NCBI GenBank assembly: GCA_017938205.1 | Contig: JAGBCA010000058.1 | Coordinates: 1-53,563 of the forward strand | Length of the DNA stretch: 53,563 bases | Direction: 5' to 3' | DNA from: Clostridia bacterium | GTDB taxonomy: Bacteria > Bacillota > Clostridia > Oscillospirales > CAG-272 | Shown here: piece after piece, positions 41,917 to 48,595 of the stretch | Layout of the letters: each line of letters opens with the position of its first letter | How positions within the stretch are numbered: the first letter of the stretch is position 1 | Notes under the pieces: model-generated | Seen by the model: only the letters and a program-made list of their open reading frames with translations | Databases searched by the model: none | Told to the model about the DNA's origin: nothing | Translations under genes and position numbers: made by a program

Positions 41917-42360
41917 ATGAATACCAAACCCATTTTAGAAAGCGAATATGCGCCTCTGCGCATATCCTCGCTTCCCTCCCGCCCCACCGCCTCCTCTGCC
42001 TTCGGCGGCAGGGGCTATACCGCAACCCAGCTCAAGGAGGCCTTTGATCGGCTTCCCATGCTTCTGATCAATCGCTTCAATTCCCTGCTCGCGGATATTG
42101 ACCGTCAAGGCACGGGCTCACTCGCGGATTCCATCCTCACGGGGCTGGAGAGCGGGCATACGCTCGCGAGATTTTTTGAGGACGTGCGCAGCGGAACGCT
42201 TTCCACCTATCTGAGCGTTGGAGATCAGTCGCTTTTTAAGCGGCTGACCGAAATGGCAGAAACGCTTAACACGCTGGTTCTTCTGATGGGAGATGCATAC
42301 GACGGCGGAAGTCGCTTCCACGTTGATTGCGGCCATCCCGCAGACAGAGCCGAACAATGA
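41917..42360 (+). CDS. Unknown phage-module protein, 147 residues
   Basis: Not recognised. The first 40 residues are Ser/Pro/Ala-rich (EYAPLRISSLPSRPTASSAFGGRGYTATQ) and probably flexible; the rest is helical (LKEAFDRLPMLLINRFNSLLADIDRQG, SLFKRLTEMAETLNTLVLLMG). No signal peptide or membrane helix. CGGAG lies about 9 bases before the ATG. Located between the tail-hub-like gene and the receptor-binding-type gene, it may be a tail or baseplate component. Confidence 0.6.
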   Translation: MNTKPILESEYAPLRISSLPSRPTASSAFGGRGYTATQLKEAFDRLPMLLINRFNSLLADIDRQGTGSLADSILTGLESGHTLARFFEDVRSGTLSTYLSVGDQSLFKRLTEMAETLNTLVLLMGDAYDGGSRFHVDCGHPADRAEQ

Positions 42361-42372
42361 TCCGGAGGTCTT

Positions 42373-42852
42373 ATGTCTAAAATCATTCAACATCTCAGAG
42401 CCGACCGCGAGGGCTGGGCTCTTCACGATATCGTTCCCATGGACGGCGAGCTTGCCCTCCTTCGTACAGAGGATGGCGGCACGCTGATCAAGATCGGAGA
42501 CGGTGAGCATCCGTTTTCCGCCCTCGCCTCTCTTACGGGAGAGGTGGTCAACGGCTCGTCGGATACGCATCTTCTGCGCCACGGCGAGGATCTGCGCTTT
42601 GATACGCTCGAGGCGCTTGCCCTCTCTCTGCCCGATGTGATCCGCGAGGACTATTACGCCGCTTTGAGCTTTGACTCACCGAGCGATACCCCCACGGCGC
42701 TTTCTTACCCGGAAACACCGAGGATCTATTTTACGGGTGATGATGTATTGGAGGGCGTTTTCATCCCGGACATCGGCAAGCATTATACCGTCTTCCTTTG
42801 GTACGACGGAAAAATGCAGGGGCTTGCAAGGGGGGTTACGCTTGATTCTTAA
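42373..42852 (+). CDS. Tail-fibre-type protein with Mtd-like N-terminal motif
   Basis: A 159-residue protein whose residues 1-60 carry the motif of phage fibre N-termini: LRADREGWALHDIVPMDGELALLRTEDGGTLIKIGDGEHPFSAL, that is, a short strand, GE-L-A, then a K-I-G-D-G turn. This is shared with the N-terminal attachment region of major-tropism-determinant and hyaluronidase-like fibre proteins. The C-terminal part is beta-rich with aromatic residues (FIPDIGKHYTVFLWYDGKMQG). A Shine-Dalgarno GGAGG precedes the ATG, 12 bases after the previous stop. The last codons overlap the next gene. Confidence 0.65.
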   Translation: MSKIIQHLRADREGWALHDIVPMDGELALLRTEDGGTLIKIGDGEHPFSALASLTGEVVNGSSDTHLLRHGEDLRFDTLEALALSLPDVIREDYYAALSFDSPSDTPTALSYPETPRIYFTGDDVLEGVFIPDIGKHYTVFLWYDGKMQGLARGVTLDS

Positions 42853-44005
42853 CAAGATGGCCGCTCTGTGGGCGCAATCCCCGACGCCTACGACAAAATC
42901 GCTCTCCAAGGGCTACGGCGTGGATCTTACGCACGCCAGGGGCATTTGCAAGCTTGGCGTGCGCGGCTCATCCTCCGGTTGGTACCCGACCGGAGAGCCC
43001 TATAAGATCTCGTTTTTCGGGGATCTCACGGAGGACGGCCGATACGTCATCCCTCTGCACTGCCACGGCACGAATACGCTCGGCGGCGAAACCTTTGCGG
43101 CCGCCGTATTGGCGGCGGCAGAAAGCAGCAGCCTCGTCACCGCCTCGCTCGAAGGAAGCATTCTTACCTTCAGCGCCACAGGCACCGTGCCGCTCTTTCC
43201 CACCGGATTTCTGCGCGGCGCGTATTCGGAGGTCTTTACGATCATGTTCACCCTTTGCGCACCCGAAAACACGGGGAGTACGTTAAGCAGCGGTATAACG
43301 CTTACCTACGACTACGGCTCACAAATCGTTTCGTACAGCGGCACCTATACGGGTGAGACCGTGCAGATCCTGACGAGCACCAACGCCTCTCGCCAGCTGA
43401 AAGGGCTTGCCCTTTCGAGCACGGGCGGACTGCCGCGAAAGATCGATATTTCCACCTTCGGTATCTTTCGCGGCACGGTGGGCACGGAGGCGTTTCAGCC
43501 GTATTGGGGCGAAACCGTTCCCTTTTATCTTTCCGAGCCTCTGCGTACCTACTATACCACCAGAGACGTTGCCTATCCTCTTCAGGGATATGCGGAGCGT
43601 ATGGTCAAGTCCACGCCGTTCAAGCCCGATACCGCCATCCCGGCGGATATCAGCAACGCATATCCGATCTATCGCCTGCCGATGCCCGAGGAGCTGCACG
43701 GGCAAAGCGTGCTGATGGATCGCTTCAGTCATACTGCAAGAGAAAGCACGCTGGTCGCCGAGGAGCTTCGCTATATGCAGAGCGCGGAAAAGGATGCCAT
43801 CTTCGTTTGCGTTCCCACCGCGTACAACACGGCAGAAAAGTTTCTGAATTTCTTTCACGCGATGAATGCGAGTCTCACAACCGAGCGCAACGAGCCGCTC
43901 ATTGAGCGTTTTTCTCCCATCGTCCTGCCAACGAGAAAAGGGCGCAATCACATTGATTTCCAAACCTTCGTTACGCCCTCCACCATCGATTTCACTTATT
44001 TATAA
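42842..44005 (+). CDS. Unknown beta-rich phage-module protein, possible receptor-binding protein
   Basis: A 387-residue protein starting at TTG 42842, because AAGGGGGG lies 5 bases upstream; the next in-frame ATG at 42857 is 20 bases from that site. It overlaps the stop of the fibre-type gene. The sequence is Thr/Ser/Gly-rich and strand-forming (SSSLVTASLEGSILTFSATGTVPLF, TLTYDYGSQIVSYSGTYTGETVQIL), as in distal tail proteins, and has no signal peptide. The C-terminal half is more mixed (MDRFSHTARESTLVAEELRYMQSAEKDAIFVCVP). Pairing with a fibre N-terminal protein suggests host recognition, but no family was recognised. Confidence 0.6.
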   Translation: MILNKMAALWAQSPTPTTKSLSKGYGVDLTHARGICKLGVRGSSSGWYPTGEPYKISFFGDLTEDGRYVIPLHCHGTNTLGGETFAAAVLAAAESSSLVTASLEGSILTFSATGTVPLFPTGFLRGAYSEVFTIMFTLCAPENTGSTLSSGITLTYDYGSQIVSYSGTYTGETVQILTSTNASRQLKGLALSSTGGLPRKIDISTFGIFRGTVGTEAFQPYWGETVPFYLSEPLRTYYTTRDVAYPLQGYAERMVKSTPFKPDTAIPADISNAYPIYRLPMPEELHGQSVLMDRFSHTARESTLVAEELRYMQSAEKDAIFVCVPTAYNTAEKFLNFFHAMNASLTTERNEPLIERFSPIVLPTRKGRNHIDFQTFVTPSTIDFTYL

Positions 44006-44016
44006 AAGGAGATTAT

Positions 44017-44250
44017 ATGTACGCAAAAAGAATCGATGCGGGCAGGATCCATTGCCCGGACCGCCCGTATATTATCGAAAACGGAAGGATCTACACCAAT
44101 CCCTCCGAGGCGCAGTTGCGCCTTGCAGGCTACAAGCCGCTGGTGGAGCGCCCTTGCCCAAGGGAGATCGAAAACGCCTATACGATCTACTACGAGGAGG
44201 ATGAGGCGCATATTTATCTCTGCTACAAAGGAGAGGAGGAAGCGAAATGA
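44017..44250 (+). CDS. Small unknown phage-module protein, 77 residues
   Basis: Encodes MYAKRIDAGRIHCPD and then IIENGRIYTNPSEAQLRLAGYKPLVER, a compact alpha/beta pattern with many charged residues. AAAGGAG is 7 to 13 bases before the ATG, 11 bases after the previous gene. The last four bases overlap the next gene (ATGA). I recall similar ENGRIYTNPxxxQLRxAGY sequences in gut phage genomes, but cannot name a function. Confidence 0.6.
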   Translation: MYAKRIDAGRIHCPDRPYIIENGRIYTNPSEAQLRLAGYKPLVERPCPREIENAYTIYYEEDEAHIYLCYKGEEEAK

Positions 44251-44639
44251 AGGAATTTACATTTCGGCTCACAAGCGGCCGCGCATTGCTCTGCCAAGGC
44301 GACAGCGTTCCCTGCGACCGCGCTCATTTTCGCATTGAGAGCAAGAGCGGCGGCACTCTCGTTCTGGCGGGCAAGCAAATCCCCTTGACGGCAGAGGGAG
44401 CAACGGTGCGCGCAGAGGAGCTGCACGTCGGCGTGCACACGCCCGCCTTCTTCGTGGACGGAGAGCGCTACGAGGCACCGCCCGTTTCCATCGGCGCGGG
44501 ATACCTCTTCTTTCTCCCCCCAACGCACGCGCAGCTTTGCCGCGCAGAGGAGCGCCTCGGCGCTCTGGAGGCGGCGCATACGGAGCTTTCCGGGCGGCTT
44601 TGCCGCATAGAGGCACGTATGCAGGATACTATTTTTTAA
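44247..44639 (+). CDS. Unknown phage-module protein, 130 residues
   Basis: Not recognised. The first 90 residues are beta-rich (FTFRLTSGRALLCQGDSVPCDRAHFRIESKSGGTLVLAGKQIPL, AFFVDGERYEAPPVSIGAGYLFFLP). The last 35 are a predicted coiled coil (EERLGALEAAHTELSGRLCRIEARM). No membrane helix. Its start overlaps the previous stop (ATGA), and GGAGAGGAGGAAG precedes it. A beta-domain plus coiled coil suggests a small trimeric fibre or an assembly factor. Confidence 0.6.
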   Translation: MKEFTFRLTSGRALLCQGDSVPCDRAHFRIESKSGGTLVLAGKQIPLTAEGATVRAEELHVGVHTPAFFVDGERYEAPPVSIGAGYLFFLPPTHAQLCRAEERLGALEAAHTELSGRLCRIEARMQDTIF

Positions 44640-44652
44640 GAAAGGAAAACGC

Positions 44653-45327
44653 ATGAAAAAGTTTTTATTTACGCTTTGTCTTTGCCTTATCCTCGCATTC
44701 GCCTTTTCCACGGTTTCCCTGGCCGCGCAGAACGGCGAGAGCGAGACGCAAAGTGAAAACGGCGAAGAAAGCACACAGGCCAGCACCGAGCCATCACCCG
44801 ACGGAGAAAAGGAAGCCCCCGCGCCGACGGAGGAGAACCCCTTTCTCACTCTCTACGAGCTTCTCGGCGCACATCTTCCCGAGCTCTTCTCCGCGCTCTC
44901 GCTTCTCGGCGCGTGCATCATCGGCTTTTGCTACAAAAAGGGCCTGCTCCCCATTTTGAGGGACGGGATCGGAGCGATCGGATCCGCAACGAAAGAATGG
45001 GGCGAAAATGCCGAGGCCTACGCCAAGGATGCCAAAAAAATATGCGAAGATGCAAACAATTCTATACAATTCGTTTCATCCTGCGTAGAAAAAATGCACG
45101 CGTCCCTCACTTGTGTTGAGGAAAGAATTGCCGCGCTCGGCGATCAAAAGACCGAAACTGAAATACTCCGAGAGCTGATGCGCGGGCAGGTGGATATGCT
45201 CTACGATATTTTTCTCTGCTCATCACTGCCGCAATTCGAAAAGGATCGCGTTGGCAAGCGCGTGGAAGAAATGAAGCGCCTTCTGGAGGCAACGAGGGAC
45301 GGAGGAGAAGGCCATGCAACCGAATAA
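44653..45327 (+). CDS. Secreted or membrane-anchored phage-module protein with signal peptide
   Basis: The 224 residues start with a clear signal peptide (MKKFLFTLCLCLILAFAFS, cleavage near SLAAQ). A Glu/Ser/Thr/Pro-rich linker (residues 27-60) follows, then a hydrophobic helix (ELFSALSLLGACIIGFCYKKG, about 76-96), and a C-terminal helical domain with six or so cysteines. It could be a holin-like or anchor protein, since the topology puts the linker outside the cell. AAAGGAAAA lies about 8 bases before the ATG. Its 3' end overlaps the next gene by 14 bases. Confidence 0.62.
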   Translation: MKKFLFTLCLCLILAFAFSTVSLAAQNGESETQSENGEESTQASTEPSPDGEKEAPAPTEENPFLTLYELLGAHLPELFSALSLLGACIIGFCYKKGLLPILRDGIGAIGSATKEWGENAEAYAKDAKKICEDANNSIQFVSSCVEKMHASLTCVEERIAALGDQKTETEILRELMRGQVDMLYDIFLCSSLPQFEKDRVGKRVEEMKRLLEATRDGGEGHATE

Positions 45328-45685
45328 GCCGCTTTTCGCGCGATTGCTTCTCGCCTTGGGCTATGCCTTCTCGGTTGGCCTGCCGCTTGCCGCCACGCTC
45401 TCCTGCTTTCCGCTCTGGAGAGCGCGGGGCGGTGCATCCGTGCTTGCAGGCGGCACGCTTCTGCTCGTCGCACTTTGCCTTCTGCCGCTCTGGCGCAGCC
45501 TGCGGGAATATTTAAAAAGCCCCGCCGTATGGAGCCTTTGGCTCATTGCGCTTCTCTTTTTTCTTCTCGTCGGAAGCATCGTTTCCGAGATGCGTATGAT
45601 CTGCCTGTTCGGTCTGATCGGTAATCTGATCGGTGCCGTATGCTTCCGTCTTGCACGAAAGAGAGGGAACGGTCATGGAGCGTGA
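45314..45685 (+). CDS. Membrane protein, phage module, four helices (holin-like size)
   Basis: A 123-residue membrane protein with about four hydrophobic helices (LLLALGYAFSVGLPLAATLSCF, VLAGGTLLLVALCLLPLW, AVWSLWLIALLFFLLVGSIV, ICLFGLIGNLIGAVCF) and short Arg-rich loops. Size and topology are compatible with a holin, but no holin family was recognised. GGAGGAGAAGG lies upstream of the ATG, and the start lies in the 3' end of the secreted-protein gene, so the two are translationally coupled. Confidence 0.6.
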   Translation: MQPNKPLFARLLLALGYAFSVGLPLAATLSCFPLWRARGGASVLAGGTLLLVALCLLPLWRSLREYLKSPAVWSLWLIALLFFLLVGSIVSEMRMICLFGLIGNLIGAVCFRLARKRGNGHGA

Positions 45686-46520
45686 ATCCGAGCGTCTTCT
45701 GGCCTCCTCCCTTGCCTCGCTTTCCAAGGGACGGCAAAGGCTTTTTGCTCATATCGGTCTTTGGGTTGCGGCGCTTTCGCTGCTCGTTGCCGCGCTCGTC
45801 ACCTTCACGGAGATCTCCCTGCTCTCACTCTCCCTGCAAAGCCTGACGCTTACCGTGGCGGTATACGCCGCGGTGACCGTCGTGATGTATATTTCCCTTG
45901 AGGAGGAGGGCGAGCTTGCGGGGCGCACGGAAAGTGCCTATAAAGAAGCGGAAAACGCTCTCACGGCCACGTCGGCACGCATCACCGCCGTTCATTACGC
46001 CCCCTTAGAGGCCTTTTGCCGACTCTATACCAAGGAGGAGCTTGCCGAGCGGCGCGCACGGCTCTTGCTTACCTACGGAATATCAGACGAGGCGCAGCAG
46101 GAGCTCCCCGCGGCCGTGCAAAGGCGGATATGCCGCCTGCGCCCTCTGCAGCTCAATGCATCCATGCTTCTCGGAAAGCCTGCGAAGGCCGCCGATTCTC
46201 CGCTGTGCAATCCCGATCGGCGGCGCAGGACCCGCTTACTCACCAGGCTGACGCCCTCGCTCCTTTGCATGACCTTCGGCATCGGCATTGCGATCGGCGC
46301 ACGCGATGCGCTCACCGTTTCCGCGATCCTGGAAGGGATCTTCAAGCTATCCGCGCTTCTGATCGTGGGGCTTCGGGGCTACGTGCAGGGCTATCTCTTC
46401 GTCAGCGAGGCGGAGATCCCCTTCATCCGTGCCAAAACACGGCTTCTTGAGCGTTTTCTCTGCGAGACGTCCGAGGAAAAATCCCAATCGTCTCCTATTG
46501 ACTTTGCCTGCTCGGCGTGA
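45675..46520 (+). CDS. Membrane protein, phage module, last gene
   Basis: A 281-residue protein. An N-terminal hydrophobic pair (about 25-72: AHIGLWVAALSLLVAALV, LTLTVAVYAAVTVVMYISL) is followed by a long soluble, Arg/Leu-rich helical domain (about 75-195), then two more helices (SLLCMTFGIGIAIGARDALT, LSALLIVGLRGYVQGYLFV). It starts at ATG 45675, overlapping the previous gene by 11 bases. It is the last gene before the terminator. No family was recognised; a lysis or secretion role is conceivable from context. Confidence 0.6.
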   Translation: MERESERLLASSLASLSKGRQRLFAHIGLWVAALSLLVAALVTFTEISLLSLSLQSLTLTVAVYAAVTVVMYISLEEEGELAGRTESAYKEAENALTATSARITAVHYAPLEAFCRLYTKEELAERRARLLLTYGISDEAQQELPAAVQRRICRLRPLQLNASMLLGKPAKAADSPLCNPDRRRRTRLLTRLTPSLLCMTFGIGIAIGARDALTVSAILEGIFKLSALLIVGLRGYVQGYLFVSEAEIPFIRAKTRLLERFLCETSEEKSQSSPIDFACSA

Positions 46521-46526
46521 TACAAT
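46498..46526 (+). promoter_or_regulatory. Promoter of cysK at the end of the phage-like cassette
   Basis: TTGACT at 46498-46503, 17 bases, TACAAT at 46521-46526. It overlaps the last codons of the last cassette gene and lies upstream of the terminator hairpin, so cysK transcripts starting here would carry that hairpin in their leader. Confidence 0.6.
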
Positions 46527-46543
46527 ATTGAGCAGCAGGGTCT

Positions 46544-46575
46544 GGCGTGTGGCATGATCATGCCACACGCCTTTT
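46544..46575 (+). terminator. Palindromic terminator, right end of the phage-like cassette and leader of cysK
   Basis: Arms GGCGTGTGGCAT (46544-46555) and ATGCCACACGCC (46560-46571) around GATC form a perfect 28-base palindrome, followed by TTTTATTTT. Strong intrinsic terminator. Confidence 0.9.
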
Positions 46576-46604
46576 ATTTTAAATATTTTTAAGGAGAAAC
46601 CGAT

Positions 46605-47537
46605 ATGAAAATTTTTGAAAATTTAGAGCAGGCGATCGGACAAACGCCGCTGTTTTCGCTGACGCGTCTTTGCAAAAGGCTTGGACTCGCGGCGAAGCTT
46701 TTTGCGAAGGCAGAGGGTATGAATCCCGCCGGCTCTGCAAAGGATAGAGTTGCACTCCAAATGATCCTCGGCGCAGAGGCACGCGGAGAGATCGCCCCCG
46801 GCGATACGTTGATCGAGCCCACCTCGGGCAATACGGGCATCGGCCTTTGCGCCGTTGGCACGGCACGCGGCTACCGCGTGCGCATCGTGATGCCCGATTC
46901 CATGTCCAAGGAAAGACGCCTTCTGATGGAGGCATACGGCGCGGAGGTGATCCTCACCCCGGGCGCACTCGGTATGAAGGGAGCCATTGCCAAGGCGGAG
47001 CAGCTGCGCGACGAAACACCGCGCGCATTTATCCCCTCGCAGTTTGATAATCCCGACAACGCCGCGGCACATTATCTCACCACGGGCCCCGAGATCTTCG
47101 AGGCCATGGACGGAAGGATCGACGCCTTCGTTGCAGGCGTGGGAACGGGCGGAACGATCACGGGCGTAGGCCGCTATCTCAAGGAAAGATGCGACGGGAT
47201 CCGTATCGTTGCCGTTGAGCCCATGGCATCCCCTCTGCTCTCCGAGGACAGGGCGGGCGCACACGGACTGCAGGGCATAGGCGCAAACTTCATCCCCTCC
47301 GTGTTGGATCAAGGCATTTACGACGAGGTGCTGACCGTGACCGAGGAGGAGGCGTACGCCATGGCAAGAGAGCTTGCCGCCTGCGAAGGGCTTCTCTGCG
47401 GTATCTCCTCGGGCGCAGCGCTTTTTGCCGCCGTCAGAGTTGCAAAACGGGCAGATATGGAAGGAAAAAATATCGTTTTGCTCCTTCCCGATACGGGAGA
47501 GCGCTATCTTTCCACGCCGTTATACTGTAAAGATTAA
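46605..47537 (+). CDS. cysK: Cysteine synthase A
   Basis: A 310-residue PLP enzyme making L-cysteine from O-acetylserine and sulfide. K46 in PAGSAKDRVA binds PLP. PTSGNTGIG (72-80) binds substrate. GVGTGGTITG binds the phosphate, and EPMASPLLS and CGISSGAA are also family motifs. Length is as expected. AAGGAG lies 7 bases before the ATG. It is the first host gene beyond the phage-like cassette. Confidence 0.95.
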   Translation: MKIFENLEQAIGQTPLFSLTRLCKRLGLAAKLFAKAEGMNPAGSAKDRVALQMILGAEARGEIAPGDTLIEPTSGNTGIGLCAVGTARGYRVRIVMPDSMSKERRLLMEAYGAEVILTPGALGMKGAIAKAEQLRDETPRAFIPSQFDNPDNAAAHYLTTGPEIFEAMDGRIDAFVAGVGTGGTITGVGRYLKERCDGIRIVAVEPMASPLLSEDRAGAHGLQGIGANFIPSVLDQGIYDEVLTVTEEEAYAMARELAACEGLLCGISSGAALFAAVRVAKRADMEGKNIVLLLPDTGERYLSTPLYCKD

Positions 47538-47556
47538 ACAAATTTCAAAAAAGGGG

Positions 47557-47585
47557 TTGCTTTTTTTGAAAAAATATGATACAAT
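47557..47585 (+). promoter_or_regulatory. Promoter of secG
   Basis: TTGCTT at 47557-47562, 17 bases, TACAAT at 47580-47585. Leader of about 45 bases to ATG 47639, with GGTGAAAG as ribosome binding site. Confidence 0.6.
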
Positions 47586-47638
47586 CTCTCTATAAGAATT
47601 TTTAAGGGCATCGTTCTGATGTTTTAGGTGAAAGATTT

Positions 47639-47950
47639 ATGCTTAACGTTTTGAATTACATTCTCATGGCGATCCTGCTGGCTTGCGCACTCTTTCTCGT
47701 GATCGCGGTTCTTCTGCAGAAAACGAAGGAGGACGGTCTCTCCGGTGCGATCACCGGCGGTGCAGACACCTTCTACGGCAAGGATAGCTCCAATCGCGGT
47801 GACGTGGTTTTGAAGAGATGGACCAAGGTCGTTGGTGTCATCTTTGCGGTATGCGTTCTCGTGGTTTATATCATCCAGCCCGACTACGCGCAGACCGAGG
47901 CTATCAGCTCCTGGAAGAACCTCACCGAGTACGCCGACATCTTCAAATAA
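47639..47950 (+). CDS. secG: Preprotein translocase subunit SecG
   Basis: A 103-residue membrane protein of the Sec translocon. The first helix is residues 4-26 (VLNYILMAILLACALFLVIAVLLQ), with the cytoplasmic loop GLSGAITGGADTFYGKDSSNRGDVVLKRWTKVVG (SecG-typical GGAxxxFG-like sequence). The second helix is VIFAVCVLVVYI, and the tail is longer than in many SecG proteins (YAQTEAISSWKNLTEYADIFK). It has its own promoter. Firmicute secG is often followed by rnr or smpB, but here by tadA. Confidence 0.92.
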   Translation: MLNVLNYILMAILLACALFLVIAVLLQKTKEDGLSGAITGGADTFYGKDSSNRGDVVLKRWTKVVGVIFAVCVLVVYIIQPDYAQTEAISSWKNLTEYADIFK

Positions 47951-47971
47951 TAAGAAAATTCGAAAAGCAAC

Positions 47972-48022
47972 GAAAGCACTTATGGCAGGCGAGCATGGCA
48001 TCGCGGGGCGGTAAGTGCTTTC
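47972..48022 (+). promoter_or_regulatory. Structured hairpin in the secG-tadA gap
   Basis: Perfect 11-base arms GAAAGCACTTA (47972-47982) and TAAGTGCTTTC (48012-48022) enclose 29 bases with a small GCGA/TCGC stem. Followed by TTTCATGC, which is too short a T run for a strong terminator. It could be a secG terminator or a tadA leader element. Confidence 0.45.
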
Positions 48023-48039
48023 TTTCATGCGGAGGAAAC

Positions 48040-48513
48040 ATGGAAGAAGAGAAAAGATTTTCGCCACAGGACGAGGCGTTTATGAGAATGGCGCTTGCGC
48101 TCGCACGCACGGCGGCCGAGGAGGATGAGGTTCCGATCGGCGCGGTCCTCGTCCACAAGGGCGAGGTGATCGCGCGCGCCTATAACAAGCGTGAGCAAAA
48201 CAAATGCGCCACCCATCACGCGGAGATCCTTGCGATCGAGGAGGGATGCCGCACCCTCGGTGGCTGGCGGCTTCCGGATTGCACGCTTTACGTGACGATG
48301 GAGCCCTGCGCCATGTGTGCGGGCGCGATCGTAAACGCGCGTATTTCCCGCGTGGTGTTCGGCGTTCCGGATCTGCGGTTCGGCGCGTTCGGCTCGCTTT
48401 TCGATCTCTCTTTGTTACCCACCAATCACAAGCCCTGCGTGGAGGGCGGATTGCTTTCGGAGGAATGCCTTTCGCTGCTTCGTGCATACTTCAGAGAAAA
48501 ACGCAAAAACTAA
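48040..48513 (+). CDS. tadA: tRNA-specific adenosine deaminase
   Basis: A 157-residue zinc enzyme that converts A34 to inosine in tRNA-Arg. The zinc site is H60-A-E62, with the catalytic Glu, and P89-C90-x2-C93. FGAFGSLFDLSLLPTNHKPCVEGGLLSEEC is the usual tRNA-binding C-terminal part. The start is ATG 48040 with GGAGG 5 bases upstream; an open frame extends further left but has no ribosome binding site. The gene is followed by a strong terminator. Confidence 0.95.
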   Translation: MEEEKRFSPQDEAFMRMALALARTAAEEDEVPIGAVLVHKGEVIARAYNKREQNKCATHHAEILAIEEGCRTLGGWRLPDCTLYVTMEPCAMCAGAIVNARISRVVFGVPDLRFGAFGSLFDLSLLPTNHKPCVEGGLLSEECLSLLRAYFREKRKN

Positions 48514-48522
48514 TCCCGGTGC

Positions 48523-48548
48523 GGGAGCGGCCACGCCGCTCCCTTTTT
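48523..48548 (+). terminator. Strong terminator after tadA
   Basis: GGGAGCGGC (48523-48531), 3-base loop, GCCGCTCCC (48535-48543), then T5. Confidence 0.93.
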
Positions 48549-48595
48549 CTTTTTGCCTCTATAAAAACAAACGCCGCAGGATAAGGAGTTTTTTC

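Larger units (their letters stand above)
32433..46571 (+). mobile_element. Phage-structural cassette, possible domesticated or gene-transfer-agent-like element
   Basis: Seventeen genes, all on the plus strand, with overlapping or near-touching ends: small terminase, large terminase, portal, two unknowns, scaffold-like, major capsid, connector, tail-hub-like protein, receptor-binding-type genes, small proteins and three membrane proteins. A single promoter (32433-32461) precedes it and a strong terminator (46544-46571) ends it. It lies directly between abcF and cysK with no flanking repeat, integrase, repressor, replication or peptidoglycan-hydrolase gene. The absence of tail-tube, tape-measure and sheath genes implies a short tail. 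Limits are those of the promoter and terminator; no attachment sites were found. Confidence 0.75.

Noticed and set aside
32345-46571. Attachment-site direct repeats around the phage-like cassette
   Set aside because: No matching repeat of useful length was found by eye between 32318-32510 and 46521-46604; the outer hairpins differ in sequence.
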